Positions 1-7,725 are shown, counted from the first letter of the stretch. The stretch is DNA of 38,991 bases from Coriobacteriales bacterium (GCA_016213085.1 JACRBU010000051.1:1-38991); one strand, 5' to 3'. Notes: a model not told the origin generated them from the letters alone. Numbers and translations are program-made.

Positions 1-320
1 CCCGCTACCCGGACCTCGAGCCCTTCAGCAACGCCCGGTTCTCCACCGAAGAGGACCCGGTGTGGGTCGGCGCGACCTACGACGCGCTGCCCGGCGTCGA
101 GCCGCTCGACACGCTCGCGAGCGTCGACGGCCGCTCGATCGTCGCGTCGCGTCGCTGGGGACAGGGCCGCATCATCTTCGTCGGCGGCAACCTGATCTGG
201 CACGCATTCGTGACCGGCAACCCCGACGAGGCTGCGCTCGTGCGCGCCATCTTCGACGATGCCCTCAGTTCTCCCGATGCCACGATAGCCGGCCGGACCG
301 GCCGCGAAAGCGGGATGTAG
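1..320 (+). CDS. C-terminal end of an unidentified protein (5' truncated by window)
   Basis: The reading frame is open from the first base (first full codon at position 3) to TAG at 318-320, so this is the last ~105 residues of a gene that starts outside the window. The visible part has a Gly-rich core around the run WGQGRIIFVGGNLIWHA, resembling the last strand-turn region of large extracellular or membrane enzymes that end in an amidotransferase-like fold. I do not recognise the family. It converges on the LtaS-like gene with only four bases between the stop codons, so the two genes are separate transcription units. Confidence 0.6.
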   Translation, partial: RYPDLEPFSNARFSTEEDPVWVGATYDALPGVEPLDTLASVDGRSIVASRRWGQGRIIFVGGNLIWHAFVTGNPDEAALVRAIFDDALSSPDATIAGRTGRESGM

Positions 321-326
321 CCCGCT
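309..326. terminator. Short hairpin spanning two convergent stop codons
   Basis: AGCGGG (309-314) and CCCGCT (321-326) are perfect complements around a 6-base loop that contains the stop codon of the upstream gene. The position between convergent genes suits a bidirectional terminator. There is no T-run on either side and the stem is only 6 bp, so the call is weak. Confidence 0.3.
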
Positions 327-2316
327 ACCGTGCCTCTTGCGGCACGACCGCCTTGTCGTCGGGTACGTAGTCCGCGCGCTGAGGCAGGGCGTCGGTGTAG
401 CGCTCGGCGAGCGTCATCAGCTTCCGGACGCGCTCAAGCTCGTCACGCTGCGCATCGCGCGCCTCGGAGGGCATCTTCGTGTTCGCGGAATACGCGTGCC
501 CGTCGTCGAAGCCGACACCGGGCACGAACAGCGACGTCTCGTCGATGAAGGACCCGGTCGCGACGATGCGCGCCGCGGGCATCAGCACAGGTGAGCGCAC
601 GAAGGCGCTTCGGCCGAAATGCGGGCTGCGGGCAAGGTCGACACCGAGCGCGTCCGCGAGCGTCGGCATGATGTCGATCTGGCCGACGGGGTCGCGAACC
701 TCCGTTCCGGTCTCCTGACCCGGCATCCGGATGATGAGCGGCACGCTGAGCAGGTCCGCTTCGGTCATCTCGTGCCCGAAGAAGTCGCGCTGGGCTTCGG
801 CGTCGCGGGGATCGGGCTCGTCGGCGACGAGGCCGAAGTGATCTCCGTACACGACCACGATCGAGTCCTCCGCGAGACCCGTGCGCTCCAATTCGGCGAG
901 GAACTCCCCGAGCGCTCGGTCGGCGTAGGACTGCGACGAGAGGTAGTCGGCGGTGAAGGTGTCCTGCCACTGCCCGGTGATCTGGAGCGGGAGGCGGTCC
1001 TTCGGCACGCCATCGAAGGGGCGGTGCGAGGAGAGCGTGATGAGCTGCGCGCAGAACGGCGTGCCCGCATCGTCGAGCTTCTGGAGCTCGGGGAGCACCT
1101 TGGCGTACAGCACCTCGTCGGACGCGCCCATCCCGAGCACGTCTTTGCCGCCGAAGAACTCGGAGTCGTAGAACTTGTCGAAGCCGAGCGCGCCGTAGAG
1201 CTCGACGCGATTCCAGAAGTGGGCGGTGTTCGCGTGGAACGTCATCGTCGTGTATCCCGACTGCTTGAGCAGGCGCATGAACGAGGGGAGCTCGCGGTCG
1301 GGCCAGCGCTGGGACGCGGCTGCGTTGAGCGGCGGATACAGAGACGTGTTGAGCATGAATTCCGCGTCGGCCGTGTTGCCGCCGCCGACCTGCGTGAACG
1401 TGTTGGGGAAGTACCAGCTCTTGTCCGCGAGCCGGTTCAGGTACGGGGTGACTTCCTTGCCCTGGACCTTCAGGTCGAGGGCTGCGGTCTGCAGCGCCTC
1501 GACTTGGATGACGATCACGTTCTTGCCGCCGAAGGCACCCGGCTCGAAGTCCGCGAGCCGTTTGCCCCGGGTGCCGCCGCGAAGTCGCTCGATCTCGGCC
1601 TGCACGGAAACCGGATCGCTGAGGTCGACGTTCGCGGACACCGCGCCGCGGCGGGGGAAGAGGTTCGCGACCTGGTATGCGAACACACCGCTGCGCTTCG
1701 AGGCCGCGAGGCCGTCCACCGGCTGCGGCAGCCTCACCACGCCGACGACGAGGATGGCGGCGAGCACGATCGCGGGGAGCGCACTCAGGTAGACCGCCGA
1801 ATACTGGCGGACGAGGTCGCGGCCGTGCCCGCTCGACGCGGCGTCGGCGCCGAGAGCGGCGGAAGAATCGGGTCGCGTTTCGGCTGCCGCAGCTCCGGGC
1901 GATGTCGCGCTCTTGCTCCACAGCCACCACCGGTACGCGAGCATCGCGACGAGATCGACCGCGAACAGGAGCTGGATCGGCGAAACAAGTCCGCGCAGGC
2001 TGTCGCGGACGGCCGGGACCTGACCCGCGAGCTGAAGCAGTCCTACCGTGGCGATCTGCCCGTAGTAGCCGGCGTACAGGACCGTCGCCAACATCCCGGC
2101 GGACAGGATCGCGTCGGTCGTCCACAGCGCCCAGAACCGGTGGTCAGGGAAGAGCAGGTCGACGATCACCAGAATGGCGAGGAGCACGGCTCCCTCGAAC
2201 GCGAGCCCTGCGAGCAGCCCGATCTCGCCGAAGACGAGCCACCGCATCAGCAGCGCCTTCGCGACCAGCGCGAGCCACACCGCCCCGAGCTCGGCAAGGG
2301 CGATCCGGCGGGTCAT
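325..2316 (-). CDS. LtaS-like lipoteichoic acid synthase / sulfatase-family membrane enzyme
   Basis: Predicted polytopic membrane enzyme of the LtaS type, which transfers glycerol-phosphate or a similar phospho-group to an envelope polymer at the outer membrane face. The first ~210 residues hold about five hydrophobic segments. The extracellular sulfatase-fold domain has the family landmarks: a metal-binding Glu in QVEAL (E273), the catalytic Thr in GNTADAEF (T315), and the Asp-His pair in YGDHFG (D492-H493). Length (663 aa) is normal. I chose the ATG at 2316-2314 because it overlaps the upstream thioesterase stop as ATGA; an in-frame start 66 bp upstream lies inside that gene. The exact polymer is not visible; other LtaS-family phosphotransferases are possible. 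Confidence 0.85.
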   Translation of the reverse strand: MTRRIALAELGAVWLALVAKALLMRWLVFGEIGLLAGLAFEGAVLLAILVIVDLLFPDHRFWALWTTDAILSAGMLATVLYAGYYGQIATVGLLQLAGQVPAVRDSLRGLVSPIQLLFAVDLVAMLAYRWWLWSKSATSPGAAAAETRPDSSAALGADAASSGHGRDLVRQYSAVYLSALPAIVLAAILVVGVVRLPQPVDGLAASKRSGVFAYQVANLFPRRGAVSANVDLSDPVSVQAEIERLRGGTRGKRLADFEPGAFGGKNVIVIQVEALQTAALDLKVQGKEVTPYLNRLADKSWYFPNTFTQVGGGNTADAEFMLNTSLYPPLNAAASQRWPDRELPSFMRLLKQSGYTTMTFHANTAHFWNRVELYGALGFDKFYDSEFFGGKDVLGMGASDEVLYAKVLPELQKLDDAGTPFCAQLITLSSHRPFDGVPKDRLPLQITGQWQDTFTADYLSSQSYADRALGEFLAELERTGLAEDSIVVVYGDHFGLVADEPDPRDAEAQRDFFGHEMTEADLLSVPLIIRMPGQETGTEVRDPVGQIDIMPTLADALGVDLARSPHFGRSAFVRSPVLMPAARIVATGSFIDETSLFVPGVGFDDGHAYSANTKMPSEARDAQRDELERVRKLMTLAERYTDALPQRADYVPDDKAVVPQEAR

Positions 2317-2831
2317 CGACGCGCGCTTTCGGGCATGGGAACGTCGACGCTGTCGGGAAGTGGACGATCGTCGGCCAACCACTGATCGCTGAAGTCCTCA
2401 TCGACGATGCGTTCGATCGGCATCTTGAGGTAGGTGCCCGACGCCTCGACCGCGACGGTGCCGTCGGGCAGCAGGATCTCGCCTGTTCCCTCGAAGAGCC
2501 GGCTGCTGTTCCTCGTGATGCGGGCGAGGACGCGCACCTCGCCTAAGGGGACGGGCTTGCGGTACCTCACATCGAGCTCGACCGTTACGCCCCATGCGGT
2601 GGCGTCCAGGATGTTGATGGCGCGCCCGACGGTCTCGTCGAGCATCGTCGAGAGCATCCCTCCGTGCACGCGACCCGGGTAGCCTTGGTGCTCCTGACGA
2701 GGCTCGAAGATGCCGAGCAGCTCCTCGCCGTCGAGTTCGAGAAAGCGGCCCCGAAGGCCGAAGGCGTTGTCCACACCGCACACGAGGCACATGCGGCTCA
2801 CGTTCTGGCTTGCTCGCACAGGGCGCTTCAT
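2313..2831 (-). CDS. PaaI-like hotdog-fold thioesterase
   Basis: 172 aa, with the HGG motif of PaaI/YbgC-type acyl-CoA thioesterases at residues 56-58 (RVHGGML) followed by an acidic DE pair at 65-66, then the long beta-sheet of a hotdog domain. Such proteins hydrolyse acyl-CoA or acyl-ACP thioesters; the substrate cannot be read from sequence. An N-terminal CLVCG pair (C15, C18) is an extra feature often seen in one PaaI subgroup. The start at 2831 has an AAAGG ribosome site about six bases upstream. It is the first gene of a two-gene unit with the LtaS-like gene and shares an ATGA stop/start with it, which implies coupled translation. Confidence 0.8.
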   Translation of the reverse strand: MKRPVRASQNVSRMCLVCGVDNAFGLRGRFLELDGEELLGIFEPRQEHQGYPGRVHGGMLSTMLDETVGRAINILDATAWGVTVELDVRYRKPVPLGEVRVLARITRNSSRLFEGTGEILLPDGTVAVEASGTYLKMPIERIVDEDFSDQWLADDRPLPDSVDVPMPESARR

Positions 2832-2857
2832 CCGGGCCTTTCTTGCAGACTGCGGCT

Positions 2858-2886
2858 ATTCTACGTGCTTCGCCGACGCTGGGTAA
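2858..2886 (-). promoter_or_regulatory. Predicted promoter of the thioesterase-ltaS unit
   Basis: On the minus strand TAGAAT (2863-2858) is a good -10 hexamer, and TTACCC (2886-2881) sits 17 bp upstream as a poor -35. Transcription would start near 2851, about 20 bases before the thioesterase ATG, leaving room for its AAAGG site. Confidence 0.45.
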
Positions 2887-2889
2887 GAC

Positions 2890-3007
2890 GGCCCATGCCG
2901 GACTTCGCCGTCATGGGCCAGGCGGTTCGAGCAGACGCCTGCGGCGCTGCTCAACCGCCTGCCGCGCCGTTCAGACTCTGGTCCCCGCTCGATCCGGGCC
3001 CCGGATC
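2890..3007. repeat. Three consecutive strong inverted repeats in a divergent intergenic region
   Basis: The 290-bp gap between the thioesterase and the GH26 gene contains three inverted repeats. (1) GGCCCATG at 2890-2897 with CATGGGCC at 2912-2919. (2) A long stem: GGCGGTT 2921-2927, GAGCAG 2929-2934 and CGCC 2936-2939 pair with GGCG 2943-2946, CTGCTC 2947-2952 and AACCGCC 2953-2959. That gives 17 pairs, two single-base bulges and a 3-base loop. (3) GATCCGG 2991-2997 with CCGGATC 3001-3007. They lie upstream of both predicted -10 elements (2858-2863 and 3032-3037). They could be protein-binding sites or an unannotated small RNA; I recognise no RNA family. Confidence 0.5.
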
Positions 3008-3031
3008 CAAGCACGCCGGCGCGACCGGTGG

Positions 3032-3037
3032 TATCCT
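3032..3037 (+). promoter_or_regulatory. Possible -10 element of the GH26 gene
   Basis: TATCCT at 3032-3037 fits the TANNNT form common in GC-rich actinobacteria and would give a leader of about 78 bases. No -35 hexamer is recognisable. A similar context (CCGG, TGG, then TACGCT) lies ahead of the large secreted protein gene near 35670, which supports the call slightly. Confidence 0.25.
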
Positions 3038-3121
3038 GTGCGCGATGTCGTGACGGCTTTGCGCCCGCGCGGCAGGCGGTACCACTGGACGTAGCCGAAC
3101 GCATTAGCACTAGGGGAAGAT

Positions 3122-4429
3122 GTGCACCGCTGGCCCGCCCGCATCCTGCTCACGTGCGGACTGATCGCGACCTTCCTTGCGGCTCCGCTCCTCTCGTCTT
3201 CGGCTGTCGCTGCCGAGCCGACCCGATGGGTCGGCTTCTACGTCGATGGGGCTCCGTGGGAGCCTGCCCCGTTCCAGACGGTGGAGACGAAGACCACGAG
3301 TCAGGCTCGAATCTGCAACTTCTTCCAGAACATCGAGACGGCCGACGACAACACCTTCACGCTCGACCAACTGCGCAGGGCGGACAGCCTCGGCGCCATC
3401 CCCATGGTCACGCTCGAGATGAAGGACCCGTACGACTGGGACCGCAATCAGTCGGACTACACGCTGGACAAGATCGCCCGCGGGGATCACGACGCGCTGC
3501 TCAGGAGATTCGCGCGCGACGCGAAGACGTTCAACAAGCCCGTGTGGGTGCGGCTGTTCCACGAGATGAACGGCAACTGGTACCCGTGGGGCGGCACGGT
3601 GAACTCCAACAGGCCCGAGGACTTCAAGCCAGCCTGGCGCCACGTTCACGACGTGTTCGCCCAGGAGGGTGCGACTAACATCCAGATGGTCTGGTGCGTC
3701 AACATGGACAGCATCAATGCCGATCGGGACCTCAACTCGAGCGAGAACGAGATCCGGGACTACTGGCCGGGCTCAGGCTACGTCGATTACATGGCGATCG
3801 ATGGTTACAACATCGGCACCGGCACCGGCGGGAAGTGGCGCACCTTCCGTGAGCTCTTCGACGATCCGTACGCGAAGGTGAGCGCGCTCTCCACGAGCAC
3901 TCCGATCTTCGTGGCGGAGACCGGCTGCTCGACGAATGGCGGCGACAAACCCGCGTGGATCGACACGATGTTTCGCGCGATCCCGAAGTACTTCCCGAGG
4001 ATCGTCGGCGTGAGCTGGTTCCACGCCAAGCAGTATGTCAACGGCTACACGCGGGACTGGCGTGTGACATCGACCCCCGATGCGCTGGCGGCGTTCAGGT
4101 TCGGCTCCTCCAACGGGACGTGGTCGGACAAGCGGCCGACCTCGATCACGATCAGGGCCAACGACTACAGCGTTCGGCGAAACGTCATGTTCTCGCTCTC
4201 CGGCACCCTGACCTCGCCGTGGGCGGGCGACAGCGTACGCGTCGAGGTGCGCAAGCCGGGCACGTCGCGCTACGTGCTCATCTCGACATCGAAGCCGTCC
4301 TCATCAGGCTACTGGCGCTACTCGTACCGCCCGAAGTACCGCGGTAGCTACTACTTCCGCGTCAGGTACCTCGGCAGCCCGTCGCTCGGGTCGTCTTCAT
4401 CACGCACGATCCGCGTCGTCGTTCGCTAG
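3122..4429 (+). CDS. Secreted glycoside hydrolase family 26 (beta-mannanase-like) with C-terminal Ig-like domain
   Basis: Secreted 435-aa protein with an Arg-containing n-region, a hydrophobic core and an AVAAE cleavage region near residue 31. The following TIM barrel carries GH26 signatures: the acid/base Glu in RLFHEMNG (E148), preceded by the family His, and the nucleophile Glu in FVAETGCS (E266). GH26 enzymes mostly cleave beta-mannans, some xylans or mixed beta-glucans; I cannot tell which. Residues ~335-435 form a beta-rich Ig-like module rich in Ser, Tyr and Arg, probably for wall or surface contact. The GTG at 3122 is preceded by AGGGG with five-base spacing; no other in-frame start precedes the signal peptide. 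It converges on the cytochrome c gene. Confidence 0.8.
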   Translation: MHRWPARILLTCGLIATFLAAPLLSSSAVAAEPTRWVGFYVDGAPWEPAPFQTVETKTTSQARICNFFQNIETADDNTFTLDQLRRADSLGAIPMVTLEMKDPYDWDRNQSDYTLDKIARGDHDALLRRFARDAKTFNKPVWVRLFHEMNGNWYPWGGTVNSNRPEDFKPAWRHVHDVFAQEGATNIQMVWCVNMDSINADRDLNSSENEIRDYWPGSGYVDYMAIDGYNIGTGTGGKWRTFRELFDDPYAKVSALSTSTPIFVAETGCSTNGGDKPAWIDTMFRAIPKYFPRIVGVSWFHAKQYVNGYTRDWRVTSTPDALAAFRFGSSNGTWSDKRPTSITIRANDYSVRRNVMFSLSGTLTSPWAGDSVRVEVRKPGTSRYVLISTSKPSSSGYWRYSYRPKYRGSYYFRVRYLGSPSLGSSSSRTIRVVVR

Positions 4430-4462
4430 CGACGGTCGCGCGTCTGTCGGGATCACGCCGCA

Positions 4463-5608
4463 TCAGTACCCGTCGGACAGCGTGTTCAGGAACGCTACGA
4501 TCGCGTCCACCTCGCTCGAGGTCAGTCCGAGGTTCCCAACGTCGGCAGAGAGGTTCTGAGGCACCTCGGCCGGGCCGAAGGCACCCGTGTCGCGGGAGTT
4601 GTAGAACTCCACTACCTGCCTGACCGACGTGAACGCCCCGTTGTGCATGTACGGGCCCGTCTTGGCGATGTTGCGGAGCGTCTGCACGCGATGCTTGCCG
4701 TTCTGCAGCTCCCATCCGCTTACTCCGCGGCCCTTGAGCACGCCGCCGAGCCCGTAGTCGATCCAGGCATATCCGGCGGGATTGAACTCGGCGGGAAGCG
4801 TGTAGTAGGGGTTTGCCGCGTTCTTGGGGACGCCGACGTTGTGATACGTGAAGTTGGAGAACGCCTTGTTCGCCGATCCCATCGAGCCCATGCGACCGCC
4901 GCCCATCCCGCACGAGCCGTGGCAGCGGAAGCACCTTCCCCTGCCGTTGAAGAGCGACATGCCGAGCGACTCCTGGGCTGTCAGCGTCGTCCGGCCTGCC
5001 ACGTAGGCGTCGTACTTCGAGCTGTAGGTGTTCACCTCGGGTGAGCCCTCGTAGGCGGCGATCGCGTCGGCGATCTTGTCGTAGGCGCCGGCCACGTTGT
5101 TGAGGGACGACGAGCCGTACACCTGCCGGAACAGCGATGCATACGATGACGCCTTCACGTCTCGCACCACGGTGTCTTTGCTCGGGTTGTTCATCTCAAG
5201 CGGGTTGAGGAACGGGCCTTTCGCCTGCTCTACAAGGGTGGCCGCGCGCCCGTCCCAGAACTGGCCGCACCGGTAGGTCGAGCCCATGTTGCAGCAGACC
5301 ATCTGTCCGAATGTCGGGATCAGGCTGGCGTACGCCGCCGTCGGCGCATTGCGCCCTCCGAAGCGGTCCTGGATCACACCCCGGGACGTCGGCAGGTCGT
5401 GATCCGGGTCCGCGTATCCCGCTGTGGGGTGATGGCAATCGGCGCATGCCTGCCCGGCGGGTTCCGAGAGGCCTGCGTCGAAGAAGAGCTTCTTGCCGAG
5501 CTGCTGTTTGGCTGTGAGCGTCGCGGCACCCGCGCCAGCCGGTGCGAGCAGCAGCGCCACGACCGCGATCACCAGTGCGACTGCGACCGTTGTCCTCGTG
5601 GTCTTCAT
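4463..5608 (-). CDS. Dihaem cytochrome c peroxidase / MauG-family protein
   Basis: Exported dihaem c protein of 381 aa (signal peptide ~1-30 ending GAGAA). Two covalent haem motifs are visible: CADCH at C55-H59 and CFRCH at C226-H230, spaced as in the bacterial cytochrome c peroxidase/MauG family, followed by the family's C-terminal GPYMHNG segment. The family reduces hydrogen peroxide with electrons from a small cytochrome or cupredoxin, or carries out MauG-like oxidations. No electron donor or partner gene is nearby. The ATG at 5608 was chosen over longer in-frame extensions because AGGGGG lies seven bases upstream and the signal peptide begins there. A Gly/Met-rich insert (GMGGGRMGSMGSA) follows the second haem motif and is unusual. 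Confidence 0.85.
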   Translation of the reverse strand: MKTTRTTVAVALVIAVVALLLAPAGAGAATLTAKQQLGKKLFFDAGLSEPAGQACADCHHPTAGYADPDHDLPTSRGVIQDRFGGRNAPTAAYASLIPTFGQMVCCNMGSTYRCGQFWDGRAATLVEQAKGPFLNPLEMNNPSKDTVVRDVKASSYASLFRQVYGSSSLNNVAGAYDKIADAIAAYEGSPEVNTYSSKYDAYVAGRTTLTAQESLGMSLFNGRGRCFRCHGSCGMGGGRMGSMGSANKAFSNFTYHNVGVPKNAANPYYTLPAEFNPAGYAWIDYGLGGVLKGRGVSGWELQNGKHRVQTLRNIAKTGPYMHNGAFTSVRQVVEFYNSRDTGAFGPAEVPQNLSADVGNLGLTSSEVDAIVAFLNTLSDGY

Positions 5609-5667
5609 GTTGAGCCCCCTATGTTGGTGTGCTGTCCGGCCCGCTCCGACCGCGCAGCATGCCCCGG

Positions 5668-5967
5668 CTAGGGCGAGGAGATCACGATATTCACCGCTGT
5701 TTCGCGCGGAGCGGAGGTGCCCTTGAGCGGCGACTGCTCCACGACGGTCCCCGGTTCCGCGTCGGGCGCGTTCGTCGCCGTGACGGAACCGACGACGTAG
5801 CCGGCCTCTTCGACCTTGGAACGAGCTGCGTCCTGCTGCATGCCGACCAGGTTCGGCACCGAGGAATGCAGGCCGCTCGCTCCGGGTTCCTGTCCACGGG
5901 CACCGCATCCGGCAGCGAACGCGGCAGCCAGCGCGAGCATCACGAGAAGCGCAATGAGACGTCTCAC
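5668..5967 (-). CDS. Small lipoprotein with one PASTA domain
   Basis: 99 aa. A hydrophobic leader ends in AAGC, a usable lipobox with Cys21 as the lipid-anchored residue. Residues ~36-98 form one PASTA repeat (VPNLVGM, then VEEAGY, then the PGTVVEQSP turn and VNIVIS end). PASTA modules bind peptidoglycan fragments or beta-lactams and usually occur in Ser/Thr kinases and penicillin-binding proteins; a free-standing lipoprotein form suggests a wall-binding or decoy role. The GTG at 5967 is favoured by AAAGGA five bases upstream; a longer in-frame ORF to 6105 would put 46 polar residues before the signal. Confidence 0.75.
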   Translation of the reverse strand: MRRLIALLVMLALAAAFAAGCGARGQEPGASGLHSSVPNLVGMQQDAARSKVEEAGYVVGSVTATNAPDAEPGTVVEQSPLKGTSAPRETAVNIVISSP

Positions 5968-6127
5968 GACCGTCCTTTCGGATGAAGCGGGCTTAACAGA
6001 AACGTACCCGTTGGCCCGCTCTCGTCCCGCGGGACTTCGGACTTGCGTCGTGAGGGGGGTTCCGGCGACATCGTGCTTGTGGGGAACATGCACAGCACAC
6101 GGCATCGCTCTTCGAGAGGAGTCACCG

Positions 6128-6883
6128 ATGACAGTGGCCGAGGACGTCCGATACCTCTATCCGGCGATGATCCAGGGTGACGCGGGCGTGGTCGGGGCCT
6201 TCGGCGCGAGGGCCACCGTCGACTCGCCCCTCGGTCGCAAGCAGGAACCACCCGAGTTCGTGGCCGAAACCCGCGCGTGGCTGGAGCGGCACGACGCCGC
6301 GTCGGAGGAGATCCGGACCACCGAGACGGACGAGCGGGTGGTGCACGAGCTTTCGCTGCGCCTGGCATTCGAGGGCGAGACGCGCGAGCTTCCCATCATG
6401 CTGATCGCGGACAAGGAGGACGAATGCATACGTGACCTGCGGATCTACCACAGCACGTGGCCGCTCACCGGCTCGCATTCGGTTCGGCCTCCGCTGATGG
6501 ACTACACGACCGGGGAGCGCCCGGCCGAGCCCGTTGGGACGTATCATGCCGCGCTCGCGGCCGGCGATGCCGAGCTGGCGGATTCGTTGTTCGAGCCGGA
6601 AGGCAGCGTGCGGGAGCCCGCGGGATCCGCCTATGCGCACGCCGGCGCAGAGCGGACGCAGTGGTATCGGTCCATCCTTCGGCTGGGCCCCATCGTGCTC
6701 CATCTCGGCACGATCACCGACGACGGTGAGACGGTCGTCTACGAGTTCATGGTCGACCGATGGGGGGCCACGCAGCTTCCGCAACAAGCCGGAGCTGCGG
6801 CCTACACGCGCGGGCCGAGCGGCAAGCTCGCCTCGGCGCGGATCTACGACGACGTCGATCCGCCTGCGGAGCTGATGGAGTAG
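6128..6883 (+). CDS. Tandem NTF2-like (SnoaL-type) two-domain protein
   Basis: 251 aa without signal or membrane segments. It appears to contain two copies of an NTF2/SnoaL-like alpha+beta fold. Residues ~4-115 begin VRYLYPAMIQGDAG and end LRIYHSTWPL; residues ~137-250 begin VGTYHAALAAGDAE and end ARIYDDVDPP. Start and end elements match in order, so an internal duplication is likely. The fold serves as cyclase, isomerase, binding protein or polyketide-processing enzyme; no catalytic residues are clear, so function is unknown. The ATG at 6128 has GAGAGGAG 5-6 bases upstream; a longer in-frame reading overlaps the PASTA gene on the other strand. It converges on the next gene with two bases between stops. 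Confidence 0.65.
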   Translation: MTVAEDVRYLYPAMIQGDAGVVGAFGARATVDSPLGRKQEPPEFVAETRAWLERHDAASEEIRTTETDERVVHELSLRLAFEGETRELPIMLIADKEDECIRDLRIYHSTWPLTGSHSVRPPLMDYTTGERPAEPVGTYHAALAAGDAELADSLFEPEGSVREPAGSAYAHAGAERTQWYRSILRLGPIVLHLGTITDDGETVVYEFMVDRWGATQLPQQAGAAAYTRGPSGKLASARIYDDVDPPAELME

Positions 6884-6885
6884 CG

Positions 6886-7392
6886 CTAGCCCCGTGCCCT
6901 GCGCCACTGGATCGAGGGCATCGGGATCTTCGGCCTCCACTGCATCGCGCGACGGGCGAACATGGCCGCCATGACGACCGCGAGTCCGAACACGCCGAAG
7001 ATGGCGACCGCGATGATGAGTGCTGCGCGCGGGTCGATGAGCACTCGCGAGTCGTCGGAGATCTCCACGTTGGGGGAGGCGACGACGCCGATCCACCCTC
7101 GGGAGATCCGCACGTCATTGGCGACGACGATGCCGGTTCCCATGGACTCGCCGGCAACGCTGCGCGACACGATCGCCGCGGCTCCGCCCTGCGAGATCCC
7201 GACGGCGCCCTGCGCGATGACGGCTCCGGCGCCGCTCTGATTGAGATCGGCGTCGCCCTGGGAGTTCACGACTCCGGCGAGACTACTCGTGAGGTTCGCG
7301 TCATGCGCCGCGGTGACGTTGGGGACGACGCTCGCCTGTACGGATGCGTCGCCGTCGGGACTGGCTTGCGTGGAGCTGTCTTCGGCAGTCAT
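6886..7392 (-). CDS. Membrane-anchored protein with repetitive beta-solenoid-like region
   Basis: 168 aa, unknown family. Residues ~15-118 are low-complexity Ala/Gly/Val/Ser sequence with a short period: segments such as VVNSQGDADLNQ, AVIAQGAVGISQ and AIVSRSVAGES alternate hydrophobic and small polar residues, as in beta-helix or bactofilin-like rungs. A single strong transmembrane helix follows (~122-147, LIIAVAIFGVFGLAVVMAAMF), then a basic tail (RRAMQWRPK...RRARG). The basic tail predicts that the repeat region faces outside. AGGAGG lies seven bases before the ATG, so translation should be efficient. Function unknown; a polymerising or surface-scaffold role is only a guess. Confidence 0.7.
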   Translation of the reverse strand: MTAEDSSTQASPDGDASVQASVVPNVTAAHDANLTSSLAGVVNSQGDADLNQSGAGAVIAQGAVGISQGGAAAIVSRSVAGESMGTGIVVANDVRISRGWIGVVASPNVEISDDSRVLIDPRAALIIAVAIFGVFGLAVVMAAMFARRAMQWRPKIPMPSIQWRRARG

Positions 7393-7429
7393 CGAGCGAC
7401 CTCCTGGTGCGCGGGGACGTGCTCATTCG

Positions 7430-7447
7430 ATGCCCGTAATCGGGCGT
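7430..7447. terminator. Weak hairpin between two minus-strand genes
   Basis: GCCCG (7432-7436) and CGGGC (7441-7445) form a compact stem with a TAAT loop, extendable by one wobble and one A-T pair. It lies just downstream of the 80-aa gene on the minus strand. No T-run follows, so termination is uncertain. Confidence 0.3.
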
Positions 7448-7482
7448 GTCCACACGGGTACGGGCTGGCCTGCGAACTGGCG

Positions 7483-7725
7483 TCAGCCCTCGGACCCGCC
7501 CTCTGACTCGCCGGCATCGGCGGCGTAGGGGGCGATCTCGAGAAGACCCTCGTTGAGGACGAACTCCACGGCGACGAATGCGTAGGCATAGACGATGTCG
7601 TCGTACTGATCGTCGATGCCGAACTCGAACTCGCCGTACTTGGCGAAGAGGTTCTCGTGGAGGTACTCGCAGTAGGCGCTGAGGGACGGATCGTTGACGA
7701 TCTCGAGTGCTTCTTCCAGATTCAC
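7483..7725 (-). CDS. Small acidic protein of unknown function
   Basis: 80 aa, very acidic, with no signal peptide. Visible features are an N-terminal amphipathic stretch (LEEALEIV) and a Tyr/Asp/Phe-rich middle (FEFGIDDQYDDIVYAYAF). The GTG at 7725 is chosen because a near-perfect ribosome site, GGGAGGTGA, lies five bases upstream. An in-frame GTG at 7794 and an ATG at 7779 would add 18-23 residues but have poorly spaced sites. No family recognised. It lies in the same direction as the repeat-membrane-protein gene, 90 bases upstream of it, so co-transcription is possible. Confidence 0.6.
   Translation of the reverse strand: MNLEEALEIVNDPSLSAYCEYLHENLFAKYGEFEFGIDDQYDDIVYAYAFVAVEFVLNEGLLEIAPYAADAGESEGGSEG

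Noticed and set aside
619-2385. 588-codon open frame on the plus strand
   Set aside because: It lies opposite the LtaS-like gene, whose protein carries catalytic motifs. Long antisense frames are expected in GC-rich DNA, and this translation is Glu/Arg/Val-rich with no domain.
3040-3121. Possible c-di-GMP-I riboswitch before the GH26 gene
   Set aside because: GGCTTTGCG is the reverse complement of the conserved CGCAAAGCC of that class and GGTACC-like bases follow, but neither strand has the other required blocks in the right order.
4415-4440. Terminator hairpin between the GH26 and cytochrome c genes
   Set aside because: Only a 5-bp CGTCG/CGACG pairing around the stop codon, with no T-run, is visible; this is too weak to list.
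5816-6127. Extended N-terminus of the NTF2-like gene
   Set aside because: It would overlap the PASTA lipoprotein gene on the other strand; a good ribosome site precedes ATG 6128, and the upstream codons look non-coding.
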